From the NCBI GenBank assembly GCA_964019425.1, contig OZ025798.1, positions 682,001-746,000 of the forward strand: a DNA stretch of 64,000 bases. The letters are read 5' to 3'. Both the position numbers and the translations under genes were made by a program. Positions within the stretch are counted from its first letter, which is position 1. Each line of letters begins with the position of its first letter. Shown here in pieces: positions 1-10,228 of this stretch. The DNA comes from Flectonema sp. DT1601. Its lineage: Eukaryota > Euglenozoa > Diplonemea > Diplonemida > Diplonemidae. The notes below the pieces were generated by a model. It saw only the letters and a list, made by a program, of their open reading frames with translations. It made no database searches and was not told the origin of the DNA.

Positions 1-17
1 GAGGATAGCAGGGAGAT

Positions 18-55
<38 letters not shown>

Positions 56-308
56 TTATTATTTAAAAAAAGGAAACAATCAGTTTAGCGTCTCGATCAG
101 GACGGAAAATAGAAATTAATCGACATAGTCGATCGATAGAAAAAAAACAATGATAACATTGTTTATTCCTTTTTTTTTTTTTTTTTTTTATTCTTTTTAT
201 TTATTTTTAAAGAAAAAACAATCAGTTTAGCGTCCTGACCAGGACGGAAAATTGAAAGTGATCCACATAGTCGATCGATAGAAAAAAGACAATGATAACA
301 TTGTTTAT

Positions 309-341
<33 letters not shown>

Positions 342-733
342 CTTTTAATTATTTTAAAGAAAAAACAATCAGTTTAGCGTCTTGACCAGGACGGAAAATA
401 GAAAGTGATCGACATAGTCGATCGATAAAAAACAATGATAACATTGTTTATTCCTTTTTTTTTTCTTTTTTTTTTATTCTTTTTATTTATTTTTAAAGAA
501 AAAACAATCAGTTTAGCGTCCTGACCAGGACGGAAAATAGAAAGTAATCGACATAGTCGATCGATAAAAAAAAAACAATGATAACATTGTTTATTCCTTT
601 TTTTTTTCTTTTTTTTTATTCTTTTTATTTATTTTTAAAGAAAAAACAATCAGTTTAGCGTCCTGACCAGGACGGAAAATTGAAAGTGATCGACATAGTC
701 GATCGATAAAAAAACAATGATAACATTGTTTAT

Positions 734-764
<31 letters not shown>

Positions 765-1538
765 CCTTTTAATTATTTTTTAAAGAAAAAACAATCAGTT
801 TAGCGTCTTGACCAGGACGGAAAATAGAAAGTGATCGACATAGTCGATCGATAAAAAACAATGATAACATTGTTTATTCTTTTTTTTTTTTTTTTTTTTT
901 TTTAATCCTTTTTATTATTTTAAAGAAAAAACAATCAGTTTAGCGTCTTGACCAGGACGGAAAATAGAAAGTGATCGACATAGTCGATCGATAAAAAAAC
1001 AATGATAACATTGTTTATTCTTTTTTTTTTTTTTTTTTTTAAATTCTTTTTATTTATTTTTAAAGAAAAAAAACGGAAAATAAAAATTAGTCGACAAAGT
1101 CGAACGATAAAAAAAAACAATGATAACATTGTTTATTCTTTTTTTTTTTGTTTTTTTTTATATTCTTTTTTATTAATTTTGAAAAAAAAACAATCAGTTT
1201 AGCGTCTTGACCAGGACGGAAAATAGAAAGTAATCGACATAGTCGATCGATAAAAAAAACAATGATAACATTGTTTACTCTTTTTTTTTTTTTTTTTTAA
1301 ATTCTTTTTATTTTAAAAAGAAAAAAAACGGAAAATAGAAATTAGTCAACAAAGTCGAACGATAAAAAAAAAACAATGATAACATTGTTTATTCTTTTTT
1401 TTTTATTTTTTTTTTTATATTCTTTTTTATTAATTTTGAAAAAAAAAACAATCAGTTTAGCGTCTTGACCAGGACGGAAAATAGAAAGTGATCGACATAG
1501 TCGATCGATAAAAAAAAAACAATGATAACATTGTTTAT

Positions 1539-1575
<37 letters not shown>

Positions 1576-2630
1576 CTTTTTTTTTTTTTAAAGAAAAAAC
1601 AATCAGTTTAGCGTCTTGACCAGGACGGAAAATAGAAAGTAATCGACATAGTCGATCGATAAAAAAAACAATGATAACATTGTTTATTCTTTTTTTTTTT
1701 TTTTTTAAATCTTTTTATTTATTTTTTAAAAAGAAAAAAAAAAAACGGAAAATAGAAATTAGTCAACAACGTCGAACGATAAAAAAAAAAACAATGATAA
1801 CATTGTTTATTCTTTTTTTTTTTATTTTTTTTTGTATTCTTTTTTATTAATTTTGAAAAAAAAACAATCAGTTTTGCGTCTTGACCAGGACGGAAAATAG
1901 AAAGTGATCGACATAGTCGATCGATAAAAAAACAATGATAACATTGTTTATTCTTTTTTTTTTTTTTTTTTTTTTTAAATCCTTTTTATTATTTTTAAAG
2001 AAAAAACAATCAGTTTAGCGTCTTGACCAGGACGAAAAATAGAAAGTGATCGACATAGTCGATCGATAAAAAAACAATGATAACATTGTTTATTCTTTTT
2101 TTTTTTTTTCTTCTTTTTTTTAAATCCTTCTTTTTATTTTTTAAAGAAAAAACAATCAGTTTAGCGTCTTGACCAGGACGGAAAATAGAAAGTAATCGAC
2201 ATAGTCGATCGATAAAATAAAAACAATGATAACATTGTTTATTCCTTTTTTTTTTTTTTTTATTCTTTTTATTTATTTTTAAAGAAAAAAACGGAAAATA
2301 GAAAGTAATCGACATAGTCGATCGATAAAAAAACAATGATAACATTGTTTATTCTTTTTTTTTTTTTTTTTTTTTTAAATTCTTTTTATTTATTTTTTAA
2401 GAAAAAAACGGAGAATAGAAATTAGTCGACAAAGTCGAACGATAAAAAAACAATGATAACATTGTTTATTCTTTTTTTTATTTTTTTTTTTATATTCTTT
2501 TTTATTAATTTTGAAAAAAAAAAAAAAACAATCAGTTTAGCGTCTTGACCAGGACGGAAAATAGAAAGTAATCGACATAGTCGATCGATAAAAATACAAT
2601 GATAACATTGTTTAATCTTTTATAATTTTT
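1..2630 (+). repeat. Satellite A array 1
   Basis: Tandem array of about 19 monomers, counted by the recurring imperfect palindrome ACAATGATAACATTGT. Spacing is roughly 115-145 bp. A full (type A) monomer has, in order, TCAGTTTAGCG, a GTC(C/T)TGACCAGGAC hairpin, CGGAAAATAGAAAG, the TCGACATAGTCGA palindrome followed by TCGAT, the ACAATG...CATTGT palindrome, a long T run, and a TTTTTATTTATTTTT stretch. Type B monomers lack the TCAGTTTA/GTCCTGACCAGGAC part and have CGACAAAGTCGAACG instead. Short open frames here are low-complexity and not genes. The window starts inside this repeat. Confidence 0.9.
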
Positions 2631-2639
2631 TATTTTTTT

Positions 2640-3265
2640 TTTTGTTTTAAAAAAAAAAAAAAAAAACAAGCGGAATTGATCATAATGGGTGGTAGGGGTT
2701 GTTATAACTTCGTTTGAAAATTCTTCTTTTTTGATTTCTTTTTTTTTTTCTTTTTACAGGAGTTAAGATCACTTTCAGGAGACAACACATTAACAAGAGC
2801 AGCAAGCAGAGTTGACACTATCAATTCAAATTTGAAATACCGGGAATTAATTTACAAGGAGGTATCTCAAGTGACTTGGTATCTCTAGCGTGTCGGTATC
2901 TCTGGAGTGCTGGTATCTCGTATGTGCGTTGGTATCTCATGAGTGATGGTATCTCTTGTGCATTAGAGAAACGAAAAAGAATGTCATGACCATGACGGAA
3001 GAATTGAGGAATTGAGTTAACATGTTCAATTTAACTTATTTAAACTTTTTTTTTTTTTTTAACAGACCGTAACTATTTGAAAATAAAATGTAGATGGGAA
3101 ACAGTGAAAAGTAAAATGGATGATAAAATTAAATGAGAAATATGACATAACAGACCAGATAGAGAGTATTAAAAGGAAATTGAAAAGGAAAAGAGAAACT
3201 AGGTTAACACTTATTTAAAATTAAGACCGGTTAGTCAGTTTAAGGTCTTGACTAGGACCAACAAA
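2640..3265 (+). repeat. Interspersed repeat block with GGTATCTC array
   Basis: Single-copy-looking stretch between satellites that recurs at 15955-16350, 16851-17255 with 17786-17975 (inverted), 23340-23965 (inverted), 40375-40625 (diverged) and 44100-44620. It contains a poly-T/ACAG segment near 2735-2760, then six GGTATCTC motifs at 2861, 2878, 2895, 2912, 2931 and 2948, a TGTCATGACCATGACGG stretch, and a GTCAGTTTAAGGTCTTGAC motif at about 3234 that resembles the satellite A hairpin. No convincing coding potential. Confidence 0.75.
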
Positions 3266-3283
3266 AAAGAAAGAAAAAAAAAT

Positions 3284-3905
3284 TTAACGATCAAGCTGAG
3301 CTGATCTTGTTTTTATTACAAATAGGGGAGCGGGAGGGATGGAAGGAATAGAGGAAAAAAAAAAGAAAAGGTTGATCAATTGGATCTGATCGTCGAGAAG
3401 AGGAAATTTTTTTAAAGGTTGATCGGTATAGCCGATCGTTGAGAAAAATAAACAGATATAAATACAATCAGTTTAAATTAAAAAAAGAAAAAAAGATTAA
3501 CGATCAAGCTGAGCTGATCTTGTTTTTATTACAAATAGGGGAGCGGGAGGGATGGAAGGAATAGAGGAAAAAAAAAGAAAAGGTTGATCAATTGGATCTG
3601 ATCGTCGAGAAGAAGAAATTATTTTAAAGGTTGATCGGTATAGCCGATCGTCGAGAAAAATAAACAGATATAAATACAATCAGTTTAAATTAAAAAAAGA
3701 AAAAAAGATTAACGATCAAGCTGAGCTGATCTTGTTTTTATTTAAAATTAGGGGAGCGGGAGGGATGGAAGGAATAAAGGAAAAAAAAAAAAAAAAAAGG
3801 TCGATCAATTGGATCTGATCGTCGAGAAGAAGAAAACAATTATTTATAAAAAAAAAATGGTCGGTATAGCCGATCGTTGAGAAAAGAACAGATATAAATA
3901 CAATC
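3284..3905 (+). repeat. Satellite B, three tandem units of about 213 bp
   Basis: CGATCAAG starts at 3288, 3501 and 3713, giving periods of 213 and 212 bp. Each unit carries GATCAAGCTGAGCTGATC, GGGGAGCGGGAGGGATGG, GATCAATTGGATCTGATCG and the hairpin GATCGGTATAGCCGATC (6-bp arms), then ATACAATCAGTTTAAA. The third unit ends differently, running into GTGATCGACGAGTGGAGCG at about 3911. Other copies lie at about 16370-16850, 22640-23340 and 40660-41095. Confidence 0.85.
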
Positions 3906-4403
3906 GGTTTTGGTGATCGACGAGTGGAGCGATCACTTGACAAGAAGGAAAAAGAAAGGACCGATTAATTGGGGCTTTGATTGTATTCCCAAGGCATGTT
4001 TTTTTTTTTTTTTTTTTTATTATTCATTTACATTATTATTTTTTTTTTTTTTTTTAAATTAATAATCACATTTTGTTCAAAAATATTTCATATTAGAGTA
4101 AAAGAAAAAGAAAAAAAGAAATAAGAGAAAAAAAAAAAAAAAAAAAACCATTGCTGGCCCCCTCACCACTCATAGAGGATGAGGAGGCCAGTAAGGCGTC
4201 ACTCAAATCTATGCCAAGCCTTGGGAACTTGGATTGGGGTTTAGACCATTTATAATTAACAATTAACAATTAACCTGATTAACGTTATGATCTGACGGAC
4301 ATAAACATATCGATAAAATAATACAAACAAAAACGAACAATAAATAATAAATAAGCTAAAAAACTAACTAAACAAAGTGATGTGAAAGTAAGGAAAAAGA
4401 GAA
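3906..4403. other. AT-rich spacer and 3' flank of the retrotransposon
   Basis: Poly-T and poly-A runs occupy 3990-4147. At 4149-4190 lies an imperfect hairpin with arms CTGGCC and GGCCAG and inner CTCA/TGAG pairs. At about 4250-4275 there is a short AACAATT tandem repeat. From about 4300 to 4403 the sequence is AACAAA/AATAAATAA-rich and lies downstream of the second ORF, so it probably belongs to the retrotransposon 3' UTR. The 3966-4236 part recurs inverted at 22380-22640 and again at about 41130-41390. Confidence 0.55.
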
Positions 4404-7214
4404 TTACAAGGGGGTGGAGTCACCGTGAACGTCATCAGCAGAACATCTCCTTCGATTGTAACGATATCTTGATGGAGGGGTTCGTTTTTTCAGAGTTGAA
4501 CGCTCAGACTTTCTCGGCGGAGTTTCATTTTCCTCATGTTCTTCTGTGTCTGGCGGACTCAAACCTTCTGCCCATGAAGCTAATTGGAACTTCAGGGCCG
4601 CAATTTGAGACCGTGCCAAGGCGAGTTGAGCATTTAAATCGCTCGCCAGTCCCGTTAACATCATGGATTGCTCAAGCTGCTCTGCGTGAGTTGTACACCG
4701 TTGGTGATTCAGCTCCGAGAGGCGAAGTTGGGCATCCAGAAGTTGTTCTGAGAGCTCTGCCGCTTTCTCGTTTGTTTCGAGAGAGTCATCTACTGCTCGA
4801 CAGTAGTTCTCGAGTAAGTCAATCCTACCCTCGGACCATTGTCTCGCAATAGGTGTATTCTCTTTAACGGAGATAACGTGACTCTCTTGTCGTAAAATCT
4901 TGGTCGGCGTGCGGTCGAGAGCTTCACTCTGCGGCATTGTCGGAGGAATTGAGGCTAGAGGACAAAGAGGGGTGATATAATTAAGGGTAGGGATAAGGGG
5001 TTTAATAAGAGGAGTAAAAAGACTACTCGTAGTTGTAAAGAGCGAGAGGTAGTTCTTTGCTATCTTCATCATAGCAACAGATTCATACAGAACGGGGGTT
5101 CGGGGGGAAACTTGTTGACTAAAGTGGGTCATACGGGGACGCGCGGCACGCAAACTCTCGACCTCCTGTTGAGTATAGAAAAGTCTTATTTTACTTTCTC
5201 TTTCCTCATTACATTTGGTCTCCAATTCGTTCGACAGAAGAACAAACCTTTGATGGTAATTAAAGAGCGCCATTTCCGATAGGTCTGCTCTCTGAGTCAG
5301 ATTTGCGAGCTCACGTTTCCTGTAATCTTCCACTAAGTCATATTGTCGAACTAGTGCAGAAAGAGAAGTCTTCGATTCATCGCGTTCTGCTGTTAACCGT
5401 TGAATTACTCCTTCCAGAAGTTCATATTCTTTTCTATCTTTTTCAATAATTAAAACAGGGGGCGCAGGAGGAAGTGAGGATGGATCCTGGTTGGTAGCTT
5501 TGATCTCAACAGGTAATCCATTTAGTAACTGCTTGTCTTTCTCGAGGGAGGCTGACATCGCATTAAAGTAAAATAAAAATAGAACATAAAAAATTCGTTC
5601 TTTCATTTGCTCTAATTCGTTTTCTAAAATCTGGCATTTCAAGGAAAGTTTCAGCCTTAATTTTCCTTCTTTTTTTTTGTACAAGGGGGTTTGAGAACCC
5701 ATGTCAGATTGAGTTCTTATCACTATAGCGAAATCAGCAGGAAGTGTTTGCGATCCCGTTGACATGAGTTCAGGTGGGGGAGTCTGGAAAGAGATGGAAG
5801 AAATAGAAGAGAATGACAAGGAGAGTCCAGTGAGCTCATCCTCATCTAACAAAACAGAAGGGGCCGGGGAGGAAGAACCATTGGCAATAAGTAGAATAGA
5901 AAGAGCCGATGCGTAACAAGTTTGCCAGATAAAACATTTCTCAAGCCACGATCTTTCAATGGTGAGCTTTTCGATCGTTTTCAGTTTTGTTACTTTGTGG
6001 ATTTTGACTTCTTCCACAGGGAAGATTTCTTTACCATCTTTTATAAAACTTGCAGTGGCAGGTTCTTCTTTAATGCTGCGCATTAGTGGTCTTGAATGCC
6101 ACGTGGGGAGGTTCCTCGTCTGGAACAGAACATATGAGCACTGTCTGGCGATTCTGGTGCATTCACAAAATAAAGCTTTTGTTGGTGCTAAAGGTGAACC
6201 GATGTGACGTGTCCAGATGTTCAGCTGGTCCATGCAGATGTTTCCTCGTACGCCAACTTCAATAGTAAAAATGTTACAGTCGAAGCCATTAGCGATGATC
6301 GAGTCTCTTAGCTTTAGGTATTTCTTTTCCTTTAAGACATGAGAGGTTTCGAAACGATCTTCATTTGGACACGTCAGCTCCAGAATCAGTGCTCTTTTCG
6401 CAAAAAAAGAATAAATAAAAATGTCTGGTCTTAGAGAGGACGAGACATGGCACACTTCAAGAGGAACAATTAGGCGGTTATCACCGACATCGTCGAGGAT
6501 GACCCAATCATTCGCTAGTGAAAGTTCGCCTGTCTCTTTAGAAATTCTTTCTAGGGGTTTATTTTCCCCTGTTTTTAAAAAAGTTTGAGAGGGAGGCGGG
6601 AGGTTTTCTTTTCTTTTGTTGGCTTTTATTATCAACTCTTCCAAGAAGATAACAATGCGTTTTAGAACGCTGTCGTGACGCCACGTGAACCTCCCTTGTG
6701 TTAAAGAGACAGGACAGCCTGTTAAGACATGCCTGAGGGTAGGATTCACTTTGCCACACAAAACACAATTTTGGTCCACATTGGTGATGTTCCACCTCTT
6801 TAAATTATCTTGTGAGGGGAGGGTGTTTGTAACCGCTTTCAGTTGAAATGAGATATAGGCAGGATTTCCCTCCCTAAGTACCTTATTCCAGGTGAAATCG
6901 TTTATCATACATTTAGACCACTCCTTCCACTGACCTTGGACTTGTAATTTATTCAAAGAGTTCAGTAGTTCATCTGTGGCTTCCACTTCAAAACGCTTAA
7001 GGAGATCGGGGCGAGTAGTACGTAGATCGCGCAATCGGTGACCAAGACCAGCTGATTGCTTCGCAAGAGAACGGTAAGAAAAAAACTTAATAAGGCGCTC
7101 CCACTCAGCAGAAGCTGAAAACTTTTTCGACCAGTTGGACGATTTCTCCATAATAACATTGTAGACACCGTGCATGTCAGAGTCCTGTGAGGATCTGAGG
7201 ATGTCTAGTTTCAT
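4404..7214 (-). CDS. Retrotransposon ORF2: CCHC knuckle, restriction-like endonuclease, coiled-coil tail
   Basis: 936 residues from an ATG at 7214. Residues 150-167 form a CX2CX8HX4C knuckle (C150, C153, H162, C167). The PD-(D/E)XK-like nuclease follows: RPDI at 262-265, then LILELTCPNED at 276-286, then EKKY at 296-299, matching the endonuclease that nicks the target in R2-like elements. After about residue 340 the protein continues for nearly 600 residues: a serine/proline-rich linker, charged heptad-like helices at about 520-690 and 795-885, and a basic tail (885-936) rich in KKR/RYR. That tail is not usual for R2-like proteins. Residues 1-145 are probably the RT thumb/linker. A copy (11474-13820) has the same length over the shared part. 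Confidence 0.8.
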   Translation of the reverse strand: MKLDILRSSQDSDMHGVYNVIMEKSSNWSKKFSASAEWERLIKFFSYRSLAKQSAGLGHRLRDLRTTRPDLLKRFEVEATDELLNSLNKLQVQGQWKEWSKCMINDFTWNKVLREGNPAYISFQLKAVTNTLPSQDNLKRWNITNVDQNCVLCGKVNPTLRHVLTGCPVSLTQGRFTWRHDSVLKRIVIFLEELIIKANKRKENLPPPSQTFLKTGENKPLERISKETGELSLANDWVILDDVGDNRLIVPLEVCHVSSSLRPDIFIYSFFAKRALILELTCPNEDRFETSHVLKEKKYLKLRDSIIANGFDCNIFTIEVGVRGNICMDQLNIWTRHIGSPLAPTKALFCECTRIARQCSYVLFQTRNLPTWHSRPLMRSIKEEPATASFIKDGKEIFPVEEVKIHKVTKLKTIEKLTIERSWLEKCFIWQTCYASALSILLIANGSSSPAPSVLLDEDELTGLSLSFSSISSISFQTPPPELMSTGSQTLPADFAIVIRTQSDMGSQTPLYKKKEGKLRLKLSLKCQILENELEQMKERIFYVLFLFYFNAMSASLEKDKQLLNGLPVEIKATNQDPSSLPPAPPVLIIEKDRKEYELLEGVIQRLTAERDESKTSLSALVRQYDLVEDYRKRELANLTQRADLSEMALFNYHQRFVLLSNELETKCNEERESKIRLFYTQQEVESLRAARPRMTHFSQQVSPRTPVLYESVAMMKIAKNYLSLFTTTSSLFTPLIKPLIPTLNYITPLCPLASIPPTMPQSEALDRTPTKILRQESHVISVKENTPIARQWSEGRIDLLENYCRAVDDSLETNEKAAELSEQLLDAQLRLSELNHQRCTTHAEQLEQSMMLTGLASDLNAQLALARSQIAALKFQLASWAEGLSPPDTEEHEENETPPRKSERSTLKKRTPPSRYRYNRRRCSADDVHGDSTPL

Positions 7215-7405
7215 GTTTGATTATTTCCTCTTCATATTTTTTTTCTATTCTTTCTTTTTTTTTTTTTTTTTTTTTTTCTCTACCTCTCTCTTAATTCTGT
7301 TCGTTTCTTTGAAACGAAAATTCATTTGAATATTATTCCTTGGTCAGCAACCATCATTGTCGCCCTTTGGGCCTGTTAAAAAAAAAAAAAAAATAAAAAG
7401 AAAGT
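7215..7405 (-). other. Inter-ORF region with intron-like signals
   Basis: On the minus strand the first ORF ends at a TAA lying inside GACGTAAAC, followed after about 20 T residues by TTTTAACAG. That resembles a small GT-AG intron, and the eS26 intron in this window also ends in AACAG. Splicing at exactly these two sites would soon meet a stop, so a more distant acceptor, such as CATCCTCAG inside the start of ORF2, would be needed to join RT and endonuclease. Alternatives are reinitiation or two separate messages. The segment also contains a long poly-A tract and AGAGAGAGGTAGAG. Confidence 0.4.
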
Positions 7406-9787
7406 TTACGTCGGGAATAGGGCAGGAGCCAAAAGCTCCCAGTCCGTTACTTCCCACTTATCGAAATTCATTGATTGCGCTTGTTTATATAGCGTCTCAA
7501 CTCTTTTGTGTCTGAGACCAACAGTGTTCTTTGAACCGGTAAAAAGGATGACTGTGTTCGCAGAGCGGACAAATCCCCACCATTTCTTCAAAAAAGGTTT
7601 AATAATTTTGTCCATTTTTTTGGCAAAAGGGAGAGATAAGTCATGGATCATTAAACTCCATGTTAACCTTGACAATAACAAGTGTTGGACAGACCAAGCC
7701 TTCTGAGACCCATATAGTGGCATGGCGTCGACTTTTTTTAAAAAATTCCTGGTAAAAGTGGTCAGGCGCTCTCGCAATTTCTGTTCTTTGGCGTTCGGCT
7801 CAAACCAACGCCCGAGGTATTTGAACTCTCCAGCTTCCTGGAGATTCGTAATCGGAACATTGTTAATCTTCAGGTCCGGGTTAGCTGGTTTCCCTTGTAC
7901 AAAGCTGTGGGCAATGCATTTCTGGGGTTTCGCTTTCATACCACGAGACCAGGAAAGAAACTGTTCGAGCGACTTGATTAGCAATTTTGCCCCCGCCTTT
8001 GATGACGTGGTAAGTTGTAAATCATCAGCAAAAGCTGCAACTAATAGTTGGAGGGATTTATTGTTAAACTCGTAGGCTTCCTGTTGATGAACTGCTAAGG
8101 AAAAGAGCAGTAGTTGGAATACCAAATTAAAAAGGGTTGGGGAGGAAACGCAGCCTTGAAAGACACCAACTTCAAAAGGGATAGTGGGCGTCAGGCCTTC
8201 TCCAACTCTGATTTGGACGCGCATGGAGGAATAATACCTTTTATAGAAACCGATTATTCTTTCGTGAATTCCGAAATATTTTAAAGCAAAGAAAATTAAT
8301 TGATGTTTGACTGAGCCGAAAGCATCTGCCAAATCCACCCAGACAATTGTTAGGTTTTTCCGGAGAGCTTTCACTTCTTTAAAAATCTCTGAGGTGATCG
8401 TGGCATGTTCGATACATCCAGAGACACCTTTCCTAAAGCCTTTTTGAAAATTAAATTTAGAAAGAGTGTGGTTTGCGACGGCTTCCTGAATAACCGTATT
8501 AAAAATTTTCCCGTCGCAGTTGCCCACAGCTATCGGTCTCGTTTTCGAGATGTCTTTCCCATCGGAGTTGGGCTTTGGGAGCATTGTTACAAATGCTAAG
8601 CCCCAACTATCCGGATAGGCCTTGAGTTCGAAAATTCTCTTTAATACCTTGTAAAGTGCTTCCATAAAAGTTGGGACCTTTTTCCATACAACATAAGGTA
8701 TGCAATTGGGACCAGGGGCACATTTGTTTTTTTTCTTTGATAAGAGAATACCAAACTGTTCGAAGCTCGGGAACTGGATATCATCCATTGTCTTGTAGTC
8801 AGACTTAGGTAAAAAAGAGGGATGGGTGAAATCAGTTTTTTTTTTTTCATTGTCACAATAGTTGTTTTTAAAATGTTCAATTATTTTTTCCTCTGGAATA
8901 TCAAGGGAGGGGGGTTGAGGATCTTCTTTTTGGAGTTCTTCTTTTATGGCAGTAAACGGATTTTGACGAAATTTATCTTGTAATTTTTTGAATAAATTTT
9001 TCTTTTCTAAATTCCGATACATTCGGAAAATCCTTTTCATTCTCGTTCTTGCCTCTTTCCATTTGACAGCGTTCTCTATAGAAGGCCCAGATTTGCGGAG
9101 CTCCTGTCTTAGCTGTTTCATTTCCAGACGACATTCAAGTTTTTCTTGGTCGAGGATGACCTCTTCCCTTGATTTCTGTTTGCGGGGTAAATTCCGCTTT
9201 GTTTCTTCAAAGAAACCGCTACATATTTGATAAACCGTTTTGAGTAGTTTATCAAGTTGGTCGGCAGGTTTTGAAGAATTTTCTGTTTCGACGGTGAAAG
9301 TTTGAAGTTTTTCTGCAGCAGAAACGTCGATGTCCTTCCATTCAGTTCCAAAAGATCGGAATTTGAGACGAGACGGGTGTAACGGGGTAAAAGTGGGTGT
9401 TGTAGAGTTATAAGGAACGAAAGCTGTTTGTGAAGTTTTAAAATCTACAGATTCTCCTACAAAGGGAGGTTCCAGGTCTGAATTATTCCCTGTGAGGGGA
9501 GACAGAGGTGTACCTTTACATGTACCGTTAACACAGTGTTTCGCTCTCGTAGCGATACTTTTGAAAAGCTTACCACATTCTGGACAAGGTAAGTGGTAAC
9601 AATCTTTAACTTGGGAGTGGGTAGATGGGGGAAAACGTGACTTATAGTCCTTAAATTCCTTACTAAACTTACAGTTACGTCTAAAATGCGCAACTGGACC
9701 TTTGAGGTATGTCTCAAAACATAAAGGACATTTGGCTACTAAAGTTTTATCCCCATCCAGAGCCGATCTCGAAATAGCCTCTTGCAA
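7406..9787 (-). CDS. Retrotransposon ORF1: zinc fingers and reverse transcriptase
   Basis: 793 residues are given from a TTG at 9787, but the frame is open back to 9937, where a TAA lies just upstream, and no in-frame ATG occurs before residue 223. The true 5' end is therefore probably spliced on or uses a non-AUG start. Two zinc fingers sit at the N-terminus: C20, C23, H34, C39 and C68, C71, H84, C90. Reverse transcriptase motifs follow: CAPGPNCIPY (356-365), WVDLADAF (motif A, D485), GVFQGCVSSP (motif B, 541-550), AAFADDLQL (motif C, D588 and D589) and EFKYLGRWF (654-662). It makes cDNA by target-primed reverse transcription in the known family mechanism. The C-terminus stops soon after the thumb; knuckle and endonuclease are in the next ORF. 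Confidence 0.85.
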   Translation of the reverse strand: MQEAISRSALDGDKTLVAKCPLCFETYLKGPVAHFRRNCKFSKEFKDYKSRFPPSTHSQVKDCYHLPCPECGKLFKSIATRAKHCVNGTCKGTPLSPLTGNNSDLEPPFVGESVDFKTSQTAFVPYNSTTPTFTPLHPSRLKFRSFGTEWKDIDVSAAEKLQTFTVETENSSKPADQLDKLLKTVYQICSGFFEETKRNLPRKQKSREEVILDQEKLECRLEMKQLRQELRKSGPSIENAVKWKEARTRMKRIFRMYRNLEKKNLFKKLQDKFRQNPFTAIKEELQKEDPQPPSLDIPEEKIIEHFKNNYCDNEKKKTDFTHPSFLPKSDYKTMDDIQFPSFEQFGILLSKKKNKCAPGPNCIPYVVWKKVPTFMEALYKVLKRIFELKAYPDSWGLAFVTMLPKPNSDGKDISKTRPIAVGNCDGKIFNTVIQEAVANHTLSKFNFQKGFRKGVSGCIEHATITSEIFKEVKALRKNLTIVWVDLADAFGSVKHQLIFFALKYFGIHERIIGFYKRYYSSMRVQIRVGEGLTPTIPFEVGVFQGCVSSPTLFNLVFQLLLFSLAVHQQEAYEFNNKSLQLLVAAFADDLQLTTSSKAGAKLLIKSLEQFLSWSRGMKAKPQKCIAHSFVQGKPANPDLKINNVPITNLQEAGEFKYLGRWFEPNAKEQKLRERLTTFTRNFLKKVDAMPLYGSQKAWSVQHLLLSRLTWSLMIHDLSLPFAKKMDKIIKPFLKKWWGFVRSANTVILFTGSKNTVGLRHKRVETLYKQAQSMNFDKWEVTDWELLAPALFPT

Positions 9788-9940
9788 AGCCTCGGGGGCT
9801 GGGTTGGCTGAGAGATGGTTGCCAGTATCTTTATGACACCGCCGGCCCGGTGTTTCTTTTTTTTTTTGTTGTGAAGTAGCAATAATAAAAAAAAAAAAAA
9901 ATAGAAAAGAGAATGGCTCAGAAACAATATCGATGAGTTA

Positions 9941-10228
9941 AGATCTTTTTTTTTAAACTATTCCTTTTTTTTTAATTTCGGGCAGCTAACCCTAGAGTTT
10001 TTTTTGGTAAATACTGTTTAAAGGAAAACGAGCTACGCTCTAAAACAGAAAAATCGGAGTAACTACTTGTTTATAATATATATTTTGATAAATAATGTGG
10101 TTGGCAAATGAATGCCGAAGAGGCAACTTGAGAAAAGCAATTGGATGAGAAGAAACATTGGGTCTTATAAAGCAAAGTAGATAGAGGGGCCTAAAAAGAC
10201 CGCAGAGTGGATAGCTCCACAAAAGGCT
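9941..10228 (-). other. 5' region of the retrotransposon
   Basis: Non-coding-looking leader on the minus strand, with short poly-T and poly-A runs and no frame longer than about 60 codons. A related copy, with a few differences, lies at 45055-45350. An ATG at about 10167 opens only 31 codons. The segment is the likely place for an internal promoter or a 5' exon, but I see no diagnostic site. Confidence 0.4.

Larger units (their letters stand above)
1..4977 (+). repeat. Left arm of large inverted repeat (IR1)
   Basis: Positions 1-4977 reappear as the reverse complement at 21632-26613. Paired landmarks sum to 26609-26614 throughout (for example 4404 with 22205, 3716 with 22894, 2010 with 24604), so net length differences over 5 kb are only a few bases, mainly in homopolymers. 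The arm contains satellite A, the GGTATCTC block, satellite B and the end of the retrotransposon second ORF. The left edge is the window edge, so the arm may extend further. Confidence 0.9.

Noticed and set aside
1-2630. CRISPR-like array of regularly spaced palindromic repeats
   Set aside because: The spacers are homopolymer runs shared between units, the units vary in length, no cas genes occur and the genome is eukaryotic.
3497-3943. Frames of 60-75 codons in satellite B
   Set aside because: Phenylalanine/serine/lysine-rich translations of tandem repeats, not genes.
4382-4852. Plus-strand frame of 156 codons, also at 11452-11922 and inverted at 21757-22227
   Set aside because: It lies exactly antisense to the C-terminal coding part of ORF2 and is explained by it.
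5959-6207. 82-codon plus-strand frame, repeated at 13029
   Set aside because: Antisense shadow of the ORF2 middle part; no family features.
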